Shown in pieces: positions 10,059-18,774 of a stretch of 64,000 nucleotides of DNA; the first letter of the stretch is position 1, and every line of letters starts with the position of its first letter. Under the pieces are notes generated by a model. That model was not told the DNA's origin and made no database searches. It saw only the letters and a program-made list of their open reading frames with translations. This stretch comes from Planctomycetota bacterium (lineage in GTDB: Bacteria > Planctomycetota > UBA8742 > UBA2392). The DNA is taken from positions 123,251 through 187,250 of the forward strand of contig JAGQRH010000004.1 in the NCBI GenBank assembly GCA_020425605.1, given 5' to 3'. A program made the translations under genes and the position numbers.

Positions 10059-11180
10059 ATGGCGCGCACGTCTCTCATTCTGCTCTGCCTTGGCGCGGCT
10101 GTTGCCGGCTGTGCCTCCACCAGCGAGCCCCCGCCGCCCGACGGGCCATTGCTGCGCGAGACAACCCTTACGCGCCACGACGGCACGGCCATCTCGCTCG
10201 AGGAGCTTGAATCCATGCGCTACTCGGCCATCGCGACGGCCGAGACGATCTCGCGCATTGAGCACGGGCTGCGCGAACCATGGGCCGAGCAGCGCACGCC
10301 CGAGAAGATCCTCGAAGAGCTGAGCCTCGCCTACCCATCCGACATGCGGCTCGCGCGCACGCTCTGGGAAACGGCCGAGCCGCGAGGCTTCGGGCAGGAT
10401 CGTGCGGCCTTCAACGAGTTCGGCTTCTACAGCAACCAGATGGTCCCGAATGGCTTTGCACCAAGGGCCCGCCCCGCGACGCTGGAGCAATTTGTCAGCC
10501 TCGTTCTCGATGCCCATACCGATGCCGACCCGACCGGCCAGCTGCTTGCCGCATGGCGCCGCTTCTCGCCGTCCGTGGACGAGCGGCAATCCGGCTATCT
10601 TGCATCAAGCTGGACGATTGAGCTGGACTACGCGCAGCCCGTAACGGTAACTCTCTGCGAGAGCCTGCTGGGGCCGCACCAGCGTTGCGGCGTCGAGAAC
10701 CCGCTTGGAGTAAGCTTTCCCGGCCCGCAGGATCAACTGGATGGCTACACGGCTCCGGCACTGCTGCTGGATCTGGTTTTGCCCGGCCCCGACAGCCCGG
10801 TCGTCAGCGGGATCGTCGCGCTCTCGCGCCTGGCCGACGGCGGGGCACAGCGACTGCCGTTCACGGTGGCTGAAGGCAAACGCGGCAAGTCCGACGACCT
10901 TGATCTGCGATTCATGCAGGCGGCGCTTCACGGGCTGCTGGACGGCAACTGCTCGCTGACATCTTTGCCCGCTGCGGCCCGCCGGGTCAGCGTGACCTAT
11001 TCGTACCTGGTTGAGCTTGGCGAGGCTCGCGCCACGCTGTCGTTTGAGCGCGCCGGCAACAGCTGGGAACTGAAACTGTTTGAGTATGAGCCCGCAGCCG
11101 CGACGCTGCTTGACGGCCGCGCACGACTCGACCTGCTGCCGGGCATCCGCGACCTGGTTCAACGCGCGCGCCGCGACTGA
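10059..11180 (+). CDS. Lipoprotein of unknown function
   Basis: A 373-residue protein with a signal and lipobox (AVAGC, Cys at about residue 18), then a proline-rich stretch (SEPPPPDG). The body is mixed alpha/beta with no recognised domain. It contains a cysteine in a CESLLG segment and another in QRCGVE that might pair. It starts 33 bp after the secretin-domain gene, and a strong hairpin terminator follows it, so the operon EamA, secretin-domain protein, lipoprotein seems complete. Confidence 0.7.
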   Translation: MARTSLILLCLGAAVAGCASTSEPPPPDGPLLRETTLTRHDGTAISLEELESMRYSAIATAETISRIEHGLREPWAEQRTPEKILEELSLAYPSDMRLARTLWETAEPRGFGQDRAAFNEFGFYSNQMVPNGFAPRARPATLEQFVSLVLDAHTDADPTGQLLAAWRRFSPSVDERQSGYLASSWTIELDYAQPVTVTLCESLLGPHQRCGVENPLGVSFPGPQDQLDGYTAPALLLDLVLPGPDSPVVSGIVALSRLADGGAQRLPFTVAEGKRGKSDDLDLRFMQAALHGLLDGNCSLTSLPAAARRVSVTYSYLVELGEARATLSFERAGNSWELKLFEYEPAAATLLDGRARLDLLPGIRDLVQRARRD

Positions 11181-11197
11181 GCACTGGGATTCAAATG

Positions 11198-11232
11198 ACA
11201 AACGGCCGGGGGATCCCGGCCGTTTGTATTTC
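11198..11232. terminator. Bidirectional intrinsic terminator
   Basis: A perfect 13-bp stem (11198-11210 with 11215-11227) and a GGAT loop, followed by ATTTCC on the plus strand. It separates the lipoprotein gene from the convergent gene ending at 11277. Confidence 0.85.
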
Positions 11233-11276
11233 CTCAGTGTGCCTCGTCCTCACGAGTGTTTCGGACTGGTCTAACC

Positions 11277-12560
11277 CTAGTCTTCCTTGTGGACGATCAT
11301 GAGCTTGCGGATGATCTTGTTCTCGGGCAGCAACTTCTGGAAGAAGAACTTGAGGCCCTGGGTTTCCGCGGCGTTGAACTTGGCGCGGATGGTGGCGTTG
11401 GTGTCGTTGGTGTCGATCATCGAGTAAGCGATCCATGCGCGCTGCTGAAGCTCCCAGCTGGCCTGGACATATTCACTGGCGATCGCGGTATCCAGGACCG
11501 GGGCGCTGTCTGCGTGAGGCGTGCTGCGCAGGGCACTGAATGCGCGGCGCATGACGTCCTTACTGGTGTCCGGCGCTTCCAGCTCACCAAGCAGGGCCTG
11601 GTGCACGTAGATCAACCCGTCGGTGTCCTTCAGCGCTTGCAGGATCTGCAGGGCGTTGACGCGAACCTGGACCGTTTCGTTGCGGTTTGACGCCAGAGTG
11701 CCAACGCGTTCCAGAACCTGCTGGCGGTCTTCGACGGCCAGCATCAGGTTGGAAAGCTTGCCGACGCATGCCTCGGAGGTCTCTTCGCGCAGCATGGCCA
11801 TCTGTGTGTTGAAGTCCGGGTGGGCGCTGTTTTCGTTTCGGATCAACTCCAGCTCATAGGAGCGTTCCAGCGTGCCCGCAGCTGACATCGGAACGTGAGC
11901 GCCGATCTGCTGCAGCTCAGCCACGCTAAGCTGGCCCTTGAACAGATCGTGCTCGCACAGGGCCTTGGCCGCGTCGAAAGCGGCGCGGGTGCCGGACCAG
12001 GTAAGCTGCTTCAGCAGCTCGGCCTTCCACTCGTCGATGAGCGGCTGAGCGAACTTGCCTTCGTAGCCCATGTCCTGGCGCTCGACGCGCTTCATCCACT
12101 CGGCGTAGATCTCAGCCTCGTGCGGCGCGTTGATGGCGAGGAAGTTGCGCAGGGCCTGCTCGTTCTTGTCGAGGCCGCCCGGCGCGGAGTCCATGTCGGA
12201 ATCCTCGAAGATGAAGCTGCGCCACGCGAACGGGTGGTTGAAGTAGGCGTACGTCATTGCCTTGTTGTCAATCAGGTTGAAGCAGGCGATGACTTCACGA
12301 CCCAGGGCCGCGTCGGCCGGGGCGGGCTCAAACGGCTCGAGCTTGATGTCCTGGCCGACAACAAGATCACCCTTGATGATCACGTCGCAGCGCAGGGTCA
12401 GCCGGTCGCCCTTCTGGGTACGCTCCAGGCCGGTGTACTCGCCGCGGACGATGTACATCGAGTCCTTGGCCATGTCGAACATGGTGAAGTTGGCCTGCAG
12501 CGCGGTGGACACCAGGGTCATCACCGTGATCACTGCGAGTGTTGCGATTGCCTTCCGCAT
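11277..12560 (-). CDS. Secreted HEAT-like repeat protein (cassette gene 4)
   Basis: A 427-residue protein with a signal peptide (cleavage near ALQA). An N-terminal beta-rich segment (about 30-130, MYIVRGEYTG to VIIKGD) resembles the same part of the next gene upstream. The C-terminal 250 residues are helical with paired helices of HEAT type (VQVRVNALQILQAL, then DVMRRAFSALRS). The GAGGAAA ribosome site precedes ATG. It is the last gene of a four-gene minus-strand operon with about 50-bp gaps. No enzymatic motif; a binding or scaffold role in the periplasm is inferred. Confidence 0.7.
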   Translation of the reverse strand: MRKAIATLAVITVMTLVSTALQANFTMFDMAKDSMYIVRGEYTGLERTQKGDRLTLRCDVIIKGDLVVGQDIKLEPFEPAPADAALGREVIACFNLIDNKAMTYAYFNHPFAWRSFIFEDSDMDSAPGGLDKNEQALRNFLAINAPHEAEIYAEWMKRVERQDMGYEGKFAQPLIDEWKAELLKQLTWSGTRAAFDAAKALCEHDLFKGQLSVAELQQIGAHVPMSAAGTLERSYELELIRNENSAHPDFNTQMAMLREETSEACVGKLSNLMLAVEDRQQVLERVGTLASNRNETVQVRVNALQILQALKDTDGLIYVHQALLGELEAPDTSKDVMRRAFSALRSTPHADSAPVLDTAIASEYVQASWELQQRAWIAYSMIDTNDTNATIRAKFNAAETQGLKFFFQKLLPENKIIRKLMIVHKED

Positions 12561-12608
12561 GATTTTTCCTCTGTTACCTTCTCTGTGTGCGTCCGCACGG
12601 GTCTCTGT

Positions 12609-13934
12609 TTAGTGGCCCTTGCCGTCAGCGCCGAGAATCAGGGTGGTGTAAGGGAACTTCATCGAAGCCTTCACAACCTGGTCCAGTACCGGGTCAGCTT
12701 CTCCCAGGGCAACCAGGTAATCCTTCGCGAAGCAGTTTACGTTACCGGCTGCATCTACCGTGCGACCGGCCGACAGCGCCACGATGGCGGCGTTGACTTC
12801 GGCGCCGGTCAGCCCGTTGGTCTCACGACCGTCGATGAGGGCCTTCAATTCGGTGACGTGGGCGTTCTCGCTGCGAAGGTCGCGTGAGGCGATCAGCGCT
12901 TCGCGCAGCAGCTTCTTGCTGGTGGTGGACTTCAGCAGTCCCTTCACCAGGTCGAGCGTGCGGTTGCGAAGCTCGGTGCCGTCGTAGTCGGCCTTCGGGC
13001 GAATCAGCCCGAGGCTGCGGACGATCACCATGCGGGTGTCGTCGTTGCCGGCCAGCGGGTACTGATCAAGCAGGCGGTTGATGGCCTGGTTACGGTCCAC
13101 GTATTCCAGGGACATGCTGCCGAGGCTGGTGGTGGCCCAGCTGGAGTCACCCAGCATGATGTCGAGCAGCGCATCCAGCGCGCCTTCGGCCGGGTGACGG
13201 CCCATGGCGGTCAGAAGCTGGTTGCGTTCTTCGCTTCCCGGCAGGCTGAGCACGCCGAGGTCCTTGATGCGGTTCCGCTGTTCGGCGGTCATGGCCGGGG
13301 CGTACGTCTCGTAGTGCCAGGAGAGCTCGACAGCGCTGTCGACCGAGAGGCGGCTACCGTCGAGGGCAATCGCGTTCAACATGCGGTCGATGGCGAGCTG
13401 GTCGATGGCGCTGGTCGCAAGTTGCGTCTGGATGTACTGCGCAACGCTCAGCAGGTCGCCGGCGGTGCATTCCGCAGTGCTGACGGTGCCGCGCTCATCA
13501 TCATGGATGGCGTAACGGCCGTCTTCAGCACGTGCACTGAGGAAGTAGATGGCCTCGCCGGTGCGCAGGTCGGCGTCGTAAGCTGCCAGCTTCAGCTGGC
13601 GGATGCTCACGAAGCGGAACTCACTTCCGATCAGGGTTGCGTCGCCCTTGAGCACGGAGTTCACCGTGATCACGCCTTCGCGGCGGACGAAGTCCTGACC
13701 GTCCTGGATCGCGCCGTCGTTCAGCCGCTTGTAAACCGCGGCGTCCTGGCCTTTCACGCTCAGTTCGATGTCTTCGACCCGGTCAAGCTGGCCAACCAGC
13801 ACGACCTGGGCATTCTCGGTAAGCTGCTGCACGGTGGTGCGGTGCAGGCTGTACTTCTGCGCCTCGGCTGAGGCCTCGCCCGCGACGATCATCGCCAGCA
13901 TGGCCAGTGCGCAGAATAGGGTCTTGGTTTTCAT
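12609..13934 (-). CDS. Secreted HEAT-like repeat protein (cassette gene 3)
   Basis: A 441-residue protein with a signal peptide (cleavage near SAEA). Residues about 30-140 form a beta-rich domain (VVLVGQLDRVED to VNSVLKGD) matching the pattern in the downstream gene. A helical region with HEAT-like units follows (for example ALDALLDIMLGD and MVIVRSLGLI). The two proteins look like diverged paralogs of similar length and order. A good GAGGACAGGA ribosome site is present. The function is not recognised. Confidence 0.7.
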   Translation of the reverse strand: MKTKTLFCALAMLAMIVAGEASAEAQKYSLHRTTVQQLTENAQVVLVGQLDRVEDIELSVKGQDAAVYKRLNDGAIQDGQDFVRREGVITVNSVLKGDATLIGSEFRFVSIRQLKLAAYDADLRTGEAIYFLSARAEDGRYAIHDDERGTVSTAECTAGDLLSVAQYIQTQLATSAIDQLAIDRMLNAIALDGSRLSVDSAVELSWHYETYAPAMTAEQRNRIKDLGVLSLPGSEERNQLLTAMGRHPAEGALDALLDIMLGDSSWATTSLGSMSLEYVDRNQAINRLLDQYPLAGNDDTRMVIVRSLGLIRPKADYDGTELRNRTLDLVKGLLKSTTSKKLLREALIASRDLRSENAHVTELKALIDGRETNGLTGAEVNAAIVALSAGRTVDAAGNVNCFAKDYLVALGEADPVLDQVVKASMKFPYTTLILGADGKGH

Positions 13935-13992
13935 TCCTGTCCTCAGTTCGTGTTTGTTCGTTTATGGGGTTCCCAGTCCTGGCCCGTGGCGC

Positions 13993-15111
13993 TTACGGCG
14001 CGTTCGGGTCACGTCCCTTTCCGGGCAGGTGCAGGGTGTCGAGGGCGTTGAGGTCTTTCTGGATGAATGAATAGCCGTAGCCGTTCTGCCAGATCACCTG
14101 GGCCGGGTCCATGATGGTGCCTACTTCGCCTGAGTTCAGGCCCACGGCCTGGGCGATCATGTTGCTGTGGAGTGCACCGAGGTGGCGTGAGTACTCGATA
14201 ACCGCTTCTTCCTCACTGTGGCCCGGGGTGGTGGGCTTGAGGACCGGAGCCGCCTTGTAATCCAGGGCGAACAGGTCACCGAACACGCCGGTCGGCTTCG
14301 GTACCGGGGCGAAACCGCCGCCCGCGTTCTGCGGGATGGCGCCGAGGTTCTCGACGTTCTCGTTGTCGATGTTGTCACCGATCGTTTCACCAAGCGCCTG
14401 GCTGAGCTGCGGCGCGCCGGCCGGGAGAAGCTTGGTCAGGAGCACCAGGCCGATTTCGCTGTAGTTCTTATTAAGGAAGCGGCTCTGCGGCGGCGGGAAA
14501 TCGCCGGGGCTGTTTGGCGGCGGGCTGGTCCAGCCGAACATCACTGAGCCCTGGCTGCCGGACGGGTAAGCCTGGCGGTCCACGACGTAGAGCACCTGGC
14601 CGCTCGGCAGCACGATGCGCTGAACGGGCGCGGTGACGAAGTTGATGTCGAGGCTCTTCGGTGACCAGACCAGGAAGCCGAACTGGTCACGCTCACGGAT
14701 ACGGGTGCCGTCCGCGTTGCGGCGGAACCACTGGCTCATGAAGCTGAGCATCAGCGGGTACTGGTTGTTGACCTCGATGTGCGTCGGTGACTGCTCTTTG
14801 ATGAGCCAGCCGCTGAAGCCCGCGGTCGCCAGTGCCTGGATAGTGTCGGCAAAGAACGCGCCGATCACACCGCCAGGTCCGTCGTCCGAGTCACGACCCG
14901 GGTCAACGTACCAGACATCGTTGTAGTAGCCGGTAACCAGAGGGTTCTCGACGCAGAAGGTGAACACCGTGACACCGAACAGCGGGTCCGTGCCCGGGGT
15001 ACCCACAGCTGAGCCGCCCGGAGGGCCGGCGAACTTGCCGTCACAACCTGCGAGCGAAGCAATGGCTCCGACCAGCAGCAGGGTGGGGACGATGGTGAGT
15101 AGCTTGCGCAT
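13993..15111 (-). CDS. Lipoprotein with eroded metzincin-like zinc site (cassette gene 2)
   Basis: A 372-residue lipoprotein (lipobox LAGC, about residue 22). Near the C-terminus (residues 317-335) NMIAQAVGLNS followed by GTIMD aligns with the metzincin pattern HExxHxxGxxH plus Met-turn, but the ligands are Asn, Gln and Ser and the catalytic Glu is Met. A YSFIQKDLNAL segment then matches the usual post-Met-turn helix. If the alignment is right this is a pseudo-protease. A strong AAAGGAAA ribosome site precedes ATG. The substrate and role are unknown; the alignment is motif-level only. Confidence 0.65.
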   Translation of the reverse strand: MRKLLTIVPTLLLVGAIASLAGCDGKFAGPPGGSAVGTPGTDPLFGVTVFTFCVENPLVTGYYNDVWYVDPGRDSDDGPGGVIGAFFADTIQALATAGFSGWLIKEQSPTHIEVNNQYPLMLSFMSQWFRRNADGTRIRERDQFGFLVWSPKSLDINFVTAPVQRIVLPSGQVLYVVDRQAYPSGSQGSVMFGWTSPPPNSPGDFPPPQSRFLNKNYSEIGLVLLTKLLPAGAPQLSQALGETIGDNIDNENVENLGAIPQNAGGGFAPVPKPTGVFGDLFALDYKAAPVLKPTTPGHSEEEAVIEYSRHLGALHSNMIAQAVGLNSGEVGTIMDPAQVIWQNGYGYSFIQKDLNALDTLHLPGKGRDPNAP

Positions 15112-15165
15112 TTTCGTTTCCTTTTATCCGCGACACACGCGGGGTTATCTTCAGTTCAACTGGTC

Positions 15166-16365
15166 CTAGCGGTACGTTCCCGGCAGGGTGCTGAGCGGTC
15201 CCGGGGTCATCCAGTCGCCATTCACGGTGTCCTGCAGTCGCAGCAGGTCTTCCACCACGAACTGGAATTCCTTGCCCGCGGCAATGAACGCGGTCATGTC
15301 CAGGACGACACTGAGATTCATGATGTCTTCCTGGTTGTTGACGGCGCCCGGAAGGGCGTAGGCGCTGTCAATCATGCCGAGGCCGTAGCCGATCAGGTGG
15401 TTGCCGACGCAGGCGAGGTAGTAGGAGTAGTTCACCCCATCGTCAAAGTCGATCGTCGAGTTGGTACCCGCGGTCGTCTGCTGCCAGTTGTCGGAGAAGC
15501 GCTTGTGGTAGACGCCACCGCCGGCCTGAATCGTGCCGCCGCCACCGAAATAGCAAGGTACTGGCACGCCCTGCAGGGCAGTAATGGAAGTCTCGATGTG
15601 CTTGTTCTCTGCGGGGGCTTCCTGCCAGGAGACAGCCAGAAGTCCCTGCGGTGCTCCCTGGCCGTTGTATGCGTAGTCGAGCACATTGCTCGCCGGCACG
15701 ACGATCTGTTCCACGCCGTTGGCGCCCGTGCCGGCCGGGCCCGCAGGAATCGCTTCCTGCTGAGAAGGAACTGAAAGTCCGGAAATCGGCGTCACGAGTT
15801 GCGCGCCTTCAATGATGCTGATCGCCATCGACGAGAAGTCGACGCTTTCATAGCGCACCGGCGGGTTACCCACCACGGCCGGGACAATCGCCGAGCCGTT
15901 GACTTCGCGCAGGAACCACTGGTGTTGAAGCGACAGCGTCCAGGCCGCGATGTACAGAATCGGCGAAATGCCGGTCGAGGTGACCGTCGGGTCAGGCCAC
16001 GCGGCGCCGGCCGTCTTGTAGTTCTCAAGGGTGTACGCCCAGTCTTCTTTCGGCGCGATAGTCGGGCAAGTCGGGTTGTCCGTGCACTGGCCCATCATCG
16101 CCATCGCCCACAGGTCGTGACCTGGGGTCGCCTGCTCGACGAAATCTGTGACCTGAAGGTTGATGGCGTTGAAAGCCGCCACATCCACCTCTGCATCACC
16201 CGAGATCGGGTCGATCACTTCGGAGGGAAGGTTGTAGTGCACGATCGGAGTCTTGCGGATCGGGAACTGTTCAACCTGACGCAAGCCGTTGAACTCGATG
16301 CCGTCGGAGCCGCAGCCTGCAAGCAGGACAACTCCAAGAGTCATAAGTACCGCTACACGCTTCAT
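15166..16365 (-). CDS. Lipoprotein with partly eroded metzincin-like site (cassette gene 1)
   Basis: A 399-residue lipoprotein (lipobox LLAGC, about residue 18). Residues 323-334 (HLIGYGLGMIDS) line up with HExxHxxGxxH/D: the first His and the third-position Asp (as in snapalysin) remain, while Glu is Leu and the second His is Tyr. An IMN turn follows at about 348-350. The same C-terminal position as in the gene downstream suggests the two are distant paralogs. It is the first gene of the four-gene operon, with an AGGAGAG ribosome site. Whether it can bind a metal is uncertain. Confidence 0.65.
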   Translation of the reverse strand: MKRVAVLMTLGVVLLAGCGSDGIEFNGLRQVEQFPIRKTPIVHYNLPSEVIDPISGDAEVDVAAFNAINLQVTDFVEQATPGHDLWAMAMMGQCTDNPTCPTIAPKEDWAYTLENYKTAGAAWPDPTVTSTGISPILYIAAWTLSLQHQWFLREVNGSAIVPAVVGNPPVRYESVDFSSMAISIIEGAQLVTPISGLSVPSQQEAIPAGPAGTGANGVEQIVVPASNVLDYAYNGQGAPQGLLAVSWQEAPAENKHIETSITALQGVPVPCYFGGGGTIQAGGGVYHKRFSDNWQQTTAGTNSTIDFDDGVNYSYYLACVGNHLIGYGLGMIDSAYALPGAVNNQEDIMNLSVVLDMTAFIAAGKEFQFVVEDLLRLQDTVNGDWMTPGPLSTLPGTYR

Positions 16366-16758
16366 AAGTCTCTCCTGGCTTCAGAATCCGACTAATGTCG
16401 GGCTCGGGGTCAAACTCGGGGTGCTTCCACACTTGAATCAGTAGCCTGTTAGCTAACGCCGTGCCAAAACTTTCGTACGGCGCAAATGCCTTATTTCAAA
16501 GCCTTTGTGAAACTGTCTCGGAACCAACGTATCCACCGTGTGTGCACTTATTACACATAGAGCCCGGTCAGTAGTTCCAATGCTTCCAACGCAGCAAGGG
16601 ACCAGCTCAACGCACGAACACGCAATTCAATAATAGGAGGGGACTTTCGGGGTGCCTCAATGCTACGCGCCGCGGCCACGGGGTCAACTGGTTGCCGGGA
16701 ATTCCGTCCTTCCATACAATTCCCGCCCGCTTTCATTACTGACACACCGGAGAAGCAC
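16366..16758. other. Intergenic region between divergent operons
   Basis: A 393-bp stretch, less GC-rich than its flanks, between the secreted cassette and ribH. It should hold both promoters. A perfect 10-bp palindrome, GTTAGCTAAC, lies at 16448-16457 and could be an operator. No small gene or FMN riboswitch consensus was recognised. Confidence 0.5.
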
Positions 16759-17247
16759 TTGGCAGACAACAAGAAGACTGAGCCACGCGTAATCGAAGGC
16801 GACCTGCTTGCGGGCAATGCCCGGTTCGCAATTGTCGCAAGCCGCTTCAACGAGTTCCTGGTCTCGCACCTCGTCAGCGGCGCGTTCGATGCCATCAAGC
16901 GGCACGGTGGCGACGTCAGTAAAGCAAGCCTCGTGTGGGTGCCCGGTGCCTTCGAAATCCCCGTCGCTGCGCTCAAGCTTGCAGAGAGCGGTAAATACGA
17001 CGCCGTGATCTGCCTCGGTGCGGTGATCCGCGGCAGCACCCCCCACTTCGAGTACGTTGCAGGCGAGGCCGCAAAGGGAATCGGCCAGGTCGGCATCAAG
17101 ACCGGCGTACCCTGCATCTTCGGCGTCATCACCACCGAAAACCTCGAGCAGGCCATCGAGCGCTGCGGCAGCAAGATGGGCAACAAGGGCTTTGAAGCAG
17201 CGGTCACCGCCATCGAGATGGTGAATCTGCTGCGTGACGTGAAGTAG
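16759..17247 (+). CDS. ribH: 6,7-dimethyl-8-ribityllumazine synthase
   Basis: The TTG at 16759 with a GGAGA site five bases upstream gives 162 residues, the normal length; an ATG at 16660 would add a non-conserved extension. Conserved lumazine synthase segments are SRFNE (residues about 29-33), VPGAFEIP (about 61-68), [15 protein letters not shown] with the catalytic His (about 85-99), [13 protein letters not shown] and GNKGFEAA. The enzyme makes the riboflavin precursor lumazine and normally forms pentamers or 60-mers. It is followed by nusB after 42 bp, a common bacterial pairing. Confidence 0.96.
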   Translation: MADNKKTEPRVIEGDLLAGNARFAIVASRFNEFLVSHLVSGAFDAIKRHGGDVSKASLVWVPGAFEIPVAALKLAESGKYDAVICLGAVIRGSTPHFEYVAGEAAKGIGQVGIKTGVPCIFGVITTENLEQAIERCGSKMGNKGFEAAVTAIEMVNLLRDVK

Positions 17248-17289
17248 CTGGTAGTTCCGGCAGCGATCCGGTTTGGTATACACGACGCC

Positions 17290-17730
17290 ATGGAAGGCTC
17301 GAGCGACCAGGCCGATTCCCGCACCCTCGCCCGCGAACTGGCGCTGAAACTCCTATACGTGTCGGACCTGAGCCGCCCCGAACAGATCGACGACCAGCGG
17401 CGTGACGTCCTGGACATGGAGCGCCCGGACTCGCGCATCGCGGCGCTGGCCGGCGAAATCGCCGACGGTGTCCGCACCGAACGTGAAGCGCTTGATGCCG
17501 CCATCCAGGAAGTGGCCGTAAACTGGCAGGTCAGCCGTATGCCGGTGATCGACCGCGCGATCCTGCGCATGGGTGTTCACGAGCTGTTGTATATGCACGA
17601 CGTGCCGCCGAAGGTCACCATCAACGAAGCCGTTGAGCTGGCCAAGAAATACTCAACCGAGAAGTCCGGCGCCTTCGTTAACGGAGTACTGGACAAGATC
17701 TACCAGACCCGCTGCCCCGAAAAGGTCTAG
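17290..17730 (+). CDS. nusB: Transcription antitermination factor NusB
   Basis: A 146-residue all-helical protein. The C-terminal family signature is clear: VIDRAILRMGVHELLY, VPPKVTINEAVELAKKY, then FVNGVLDKI. NusB binds boxA RNA with NusE (S10) and supports rRNA antitermination. It lies between ribH and ftsY and ends 3 bp before the ftsY TTG, so co-transcription is likely. Confidence 0.96.
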   Translation: MEGSSDQADSRTLARELALKLLYVSDLSRPEQIDDQRRDVLDMERPDSRIAALAGEIADGVRTEREALDAAIQEVAVNWQVSRMPVIDRAILRMGVHELLYMHDVPPKVTINEAVELAKKYSTEKSGAFVNGVLDKIYQTRCPEKV

Positions 17731-17733
17731 CCC

Positions 17734-18771
17734 TTGGGACTCTTCTCAAAGAAGAAGAAGGAAGACGCACCCGCAGCGCCACCCGTCGAGCCGGATGACG
17801 CCGACGCGCCGCCGCCCGAAAAGAAGGGCATGCTGGCCAAGCTGACCAAGGCCATCTCGCGCACGCGCATGGTGCTGAACCGCAAGGTGCTCGGCGCCGT
17901 CGGCCTGGGCCAGAAGATCAACGCCGACATTCTCGAGACCATTGAAGAAGCCATGATCGAGGCCGACTTCGGCGTCGAGACAAGCGACTTCCTCATGGAT
18001 GTTCTGCGCGGCGCCTGGAAAGGCGGCAAGATCGAGACCACGAGCGACATCGTCCCGTTCCTGCGCAAGGACCTGAAGCATCGACTCACGCACCGCGGCA
18101 ATTCGCTGAAGTTCGCAGAGAAGGGGCCGACCGTCATCCTCGTCGTAGGCGTGAACGGCGCAGGCAAGACCACCAGCGTGGCCAAGCTTGCCTGGTACCT
18201 CGAGAAATCCGGCCACCACACGGTCCTCGCGGCAGCCGACACATTCCGCGCCGCTGCGGTCAAGCAGCTTGAAACATGGTCTGAGCGCATCGGCTGCGAA
18301 ATCGTGACGGGTGCCGACAACGCCGACCCGGCCAGCGTGGCCCACAAGGGTGCGGAGCGCGCAATCGAAGTCGGGGCAGACGTCCTGCTGGTAGACACCG
18401 CGGGCAGGCTGCATACGCAGAAGAACCTGATGGATGAGCTGCGCAAGATCCGTAATGCATGCCGCGCCAAGCAAATCGAGGGTGCGCCGCACGAGACAAT
18501 CCTCGTACTAGATGCAACCACAGGCCAGAATGCGGTCGTGCAAGCCGAGATGTTCAAGGAAGCAGCGGAAGTAACCGGCCTGTTTCTGGCGAAACTCGAC
18601 GGCACGGCCAAGGGCGGCGCAGTACTCAGCATTAACGAAAAAGTAGAAGTACCCGTGAAATTTGTCGGGCTTGGCGAGAAACTGGAAGACATGCAGCCCT
18701 TCGACGCGGACCAGTTCGTCGAGGCGCTGTTTGACCTGGAATCCCTCGGTGCGGAAGACGCGACGGAGTAG
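17734..18771 (+). CDS. ftsY: Signal recognition particle receptor FtsY
   Basis: A 345-residue SRP GTPase. The TTG at 17734 begins with the family-typical GLFSKKK. A short acidic A-domain (residues 10-30) precedes the N domain, and the G domain has GVNGAGKTTS (about 140-149), DTFRAAAVKQL, DTAGRLHT, TGLFLAKLDGTAKGG and the closing GLGEKLEDMQPFD. It docks SRP-ribosome complexes at the membrane. Its stop lies inside the ribosome site of the large fusion gene that follows, implying translational coupling. Confidence 0.96.
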   Translation: MGLFSKKKKEDAPAAPPVEPDDADAPPPEKKGMLAKLTKAISRTRMVLNRKVLGAVGLGQKINADILETIEEAMIEADFGVETSDFLMDVLRGAWKGGKIETTSDIVPFLRKDLKHRLTHRGNSLKFAEKGPTVILVVGVNGAGKTTSVAKLAWYLEKSGHHTVLAAADTFRAAAVKQLETWSERIGCEIVTGADNADPASVAHKGAERAIEVGADVLLVDTAGRLHTQKNLMDELRKIRNACRAKQIEGAPHETILVLDATTGQNAVVQAEMFKEAAEVTGLFLAKLDGTAKGGAVLSINEKVEVPVKFVGLGEKLEDMQPFDADQFVEALFDLESLGAEDATE

Positions 18772-18774
18772 CCG

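Noticed and set aside
11895..12887. 330-residue plus-strand frame across two secreted-protein genes
   Set aside because: It spans two minus-strand genes and their gap, with no start signal or domain.
16366..16758. FMN riboswitch before ribH
   Set aside because: The conserved RFN-element sequence segments were not found in the gap.
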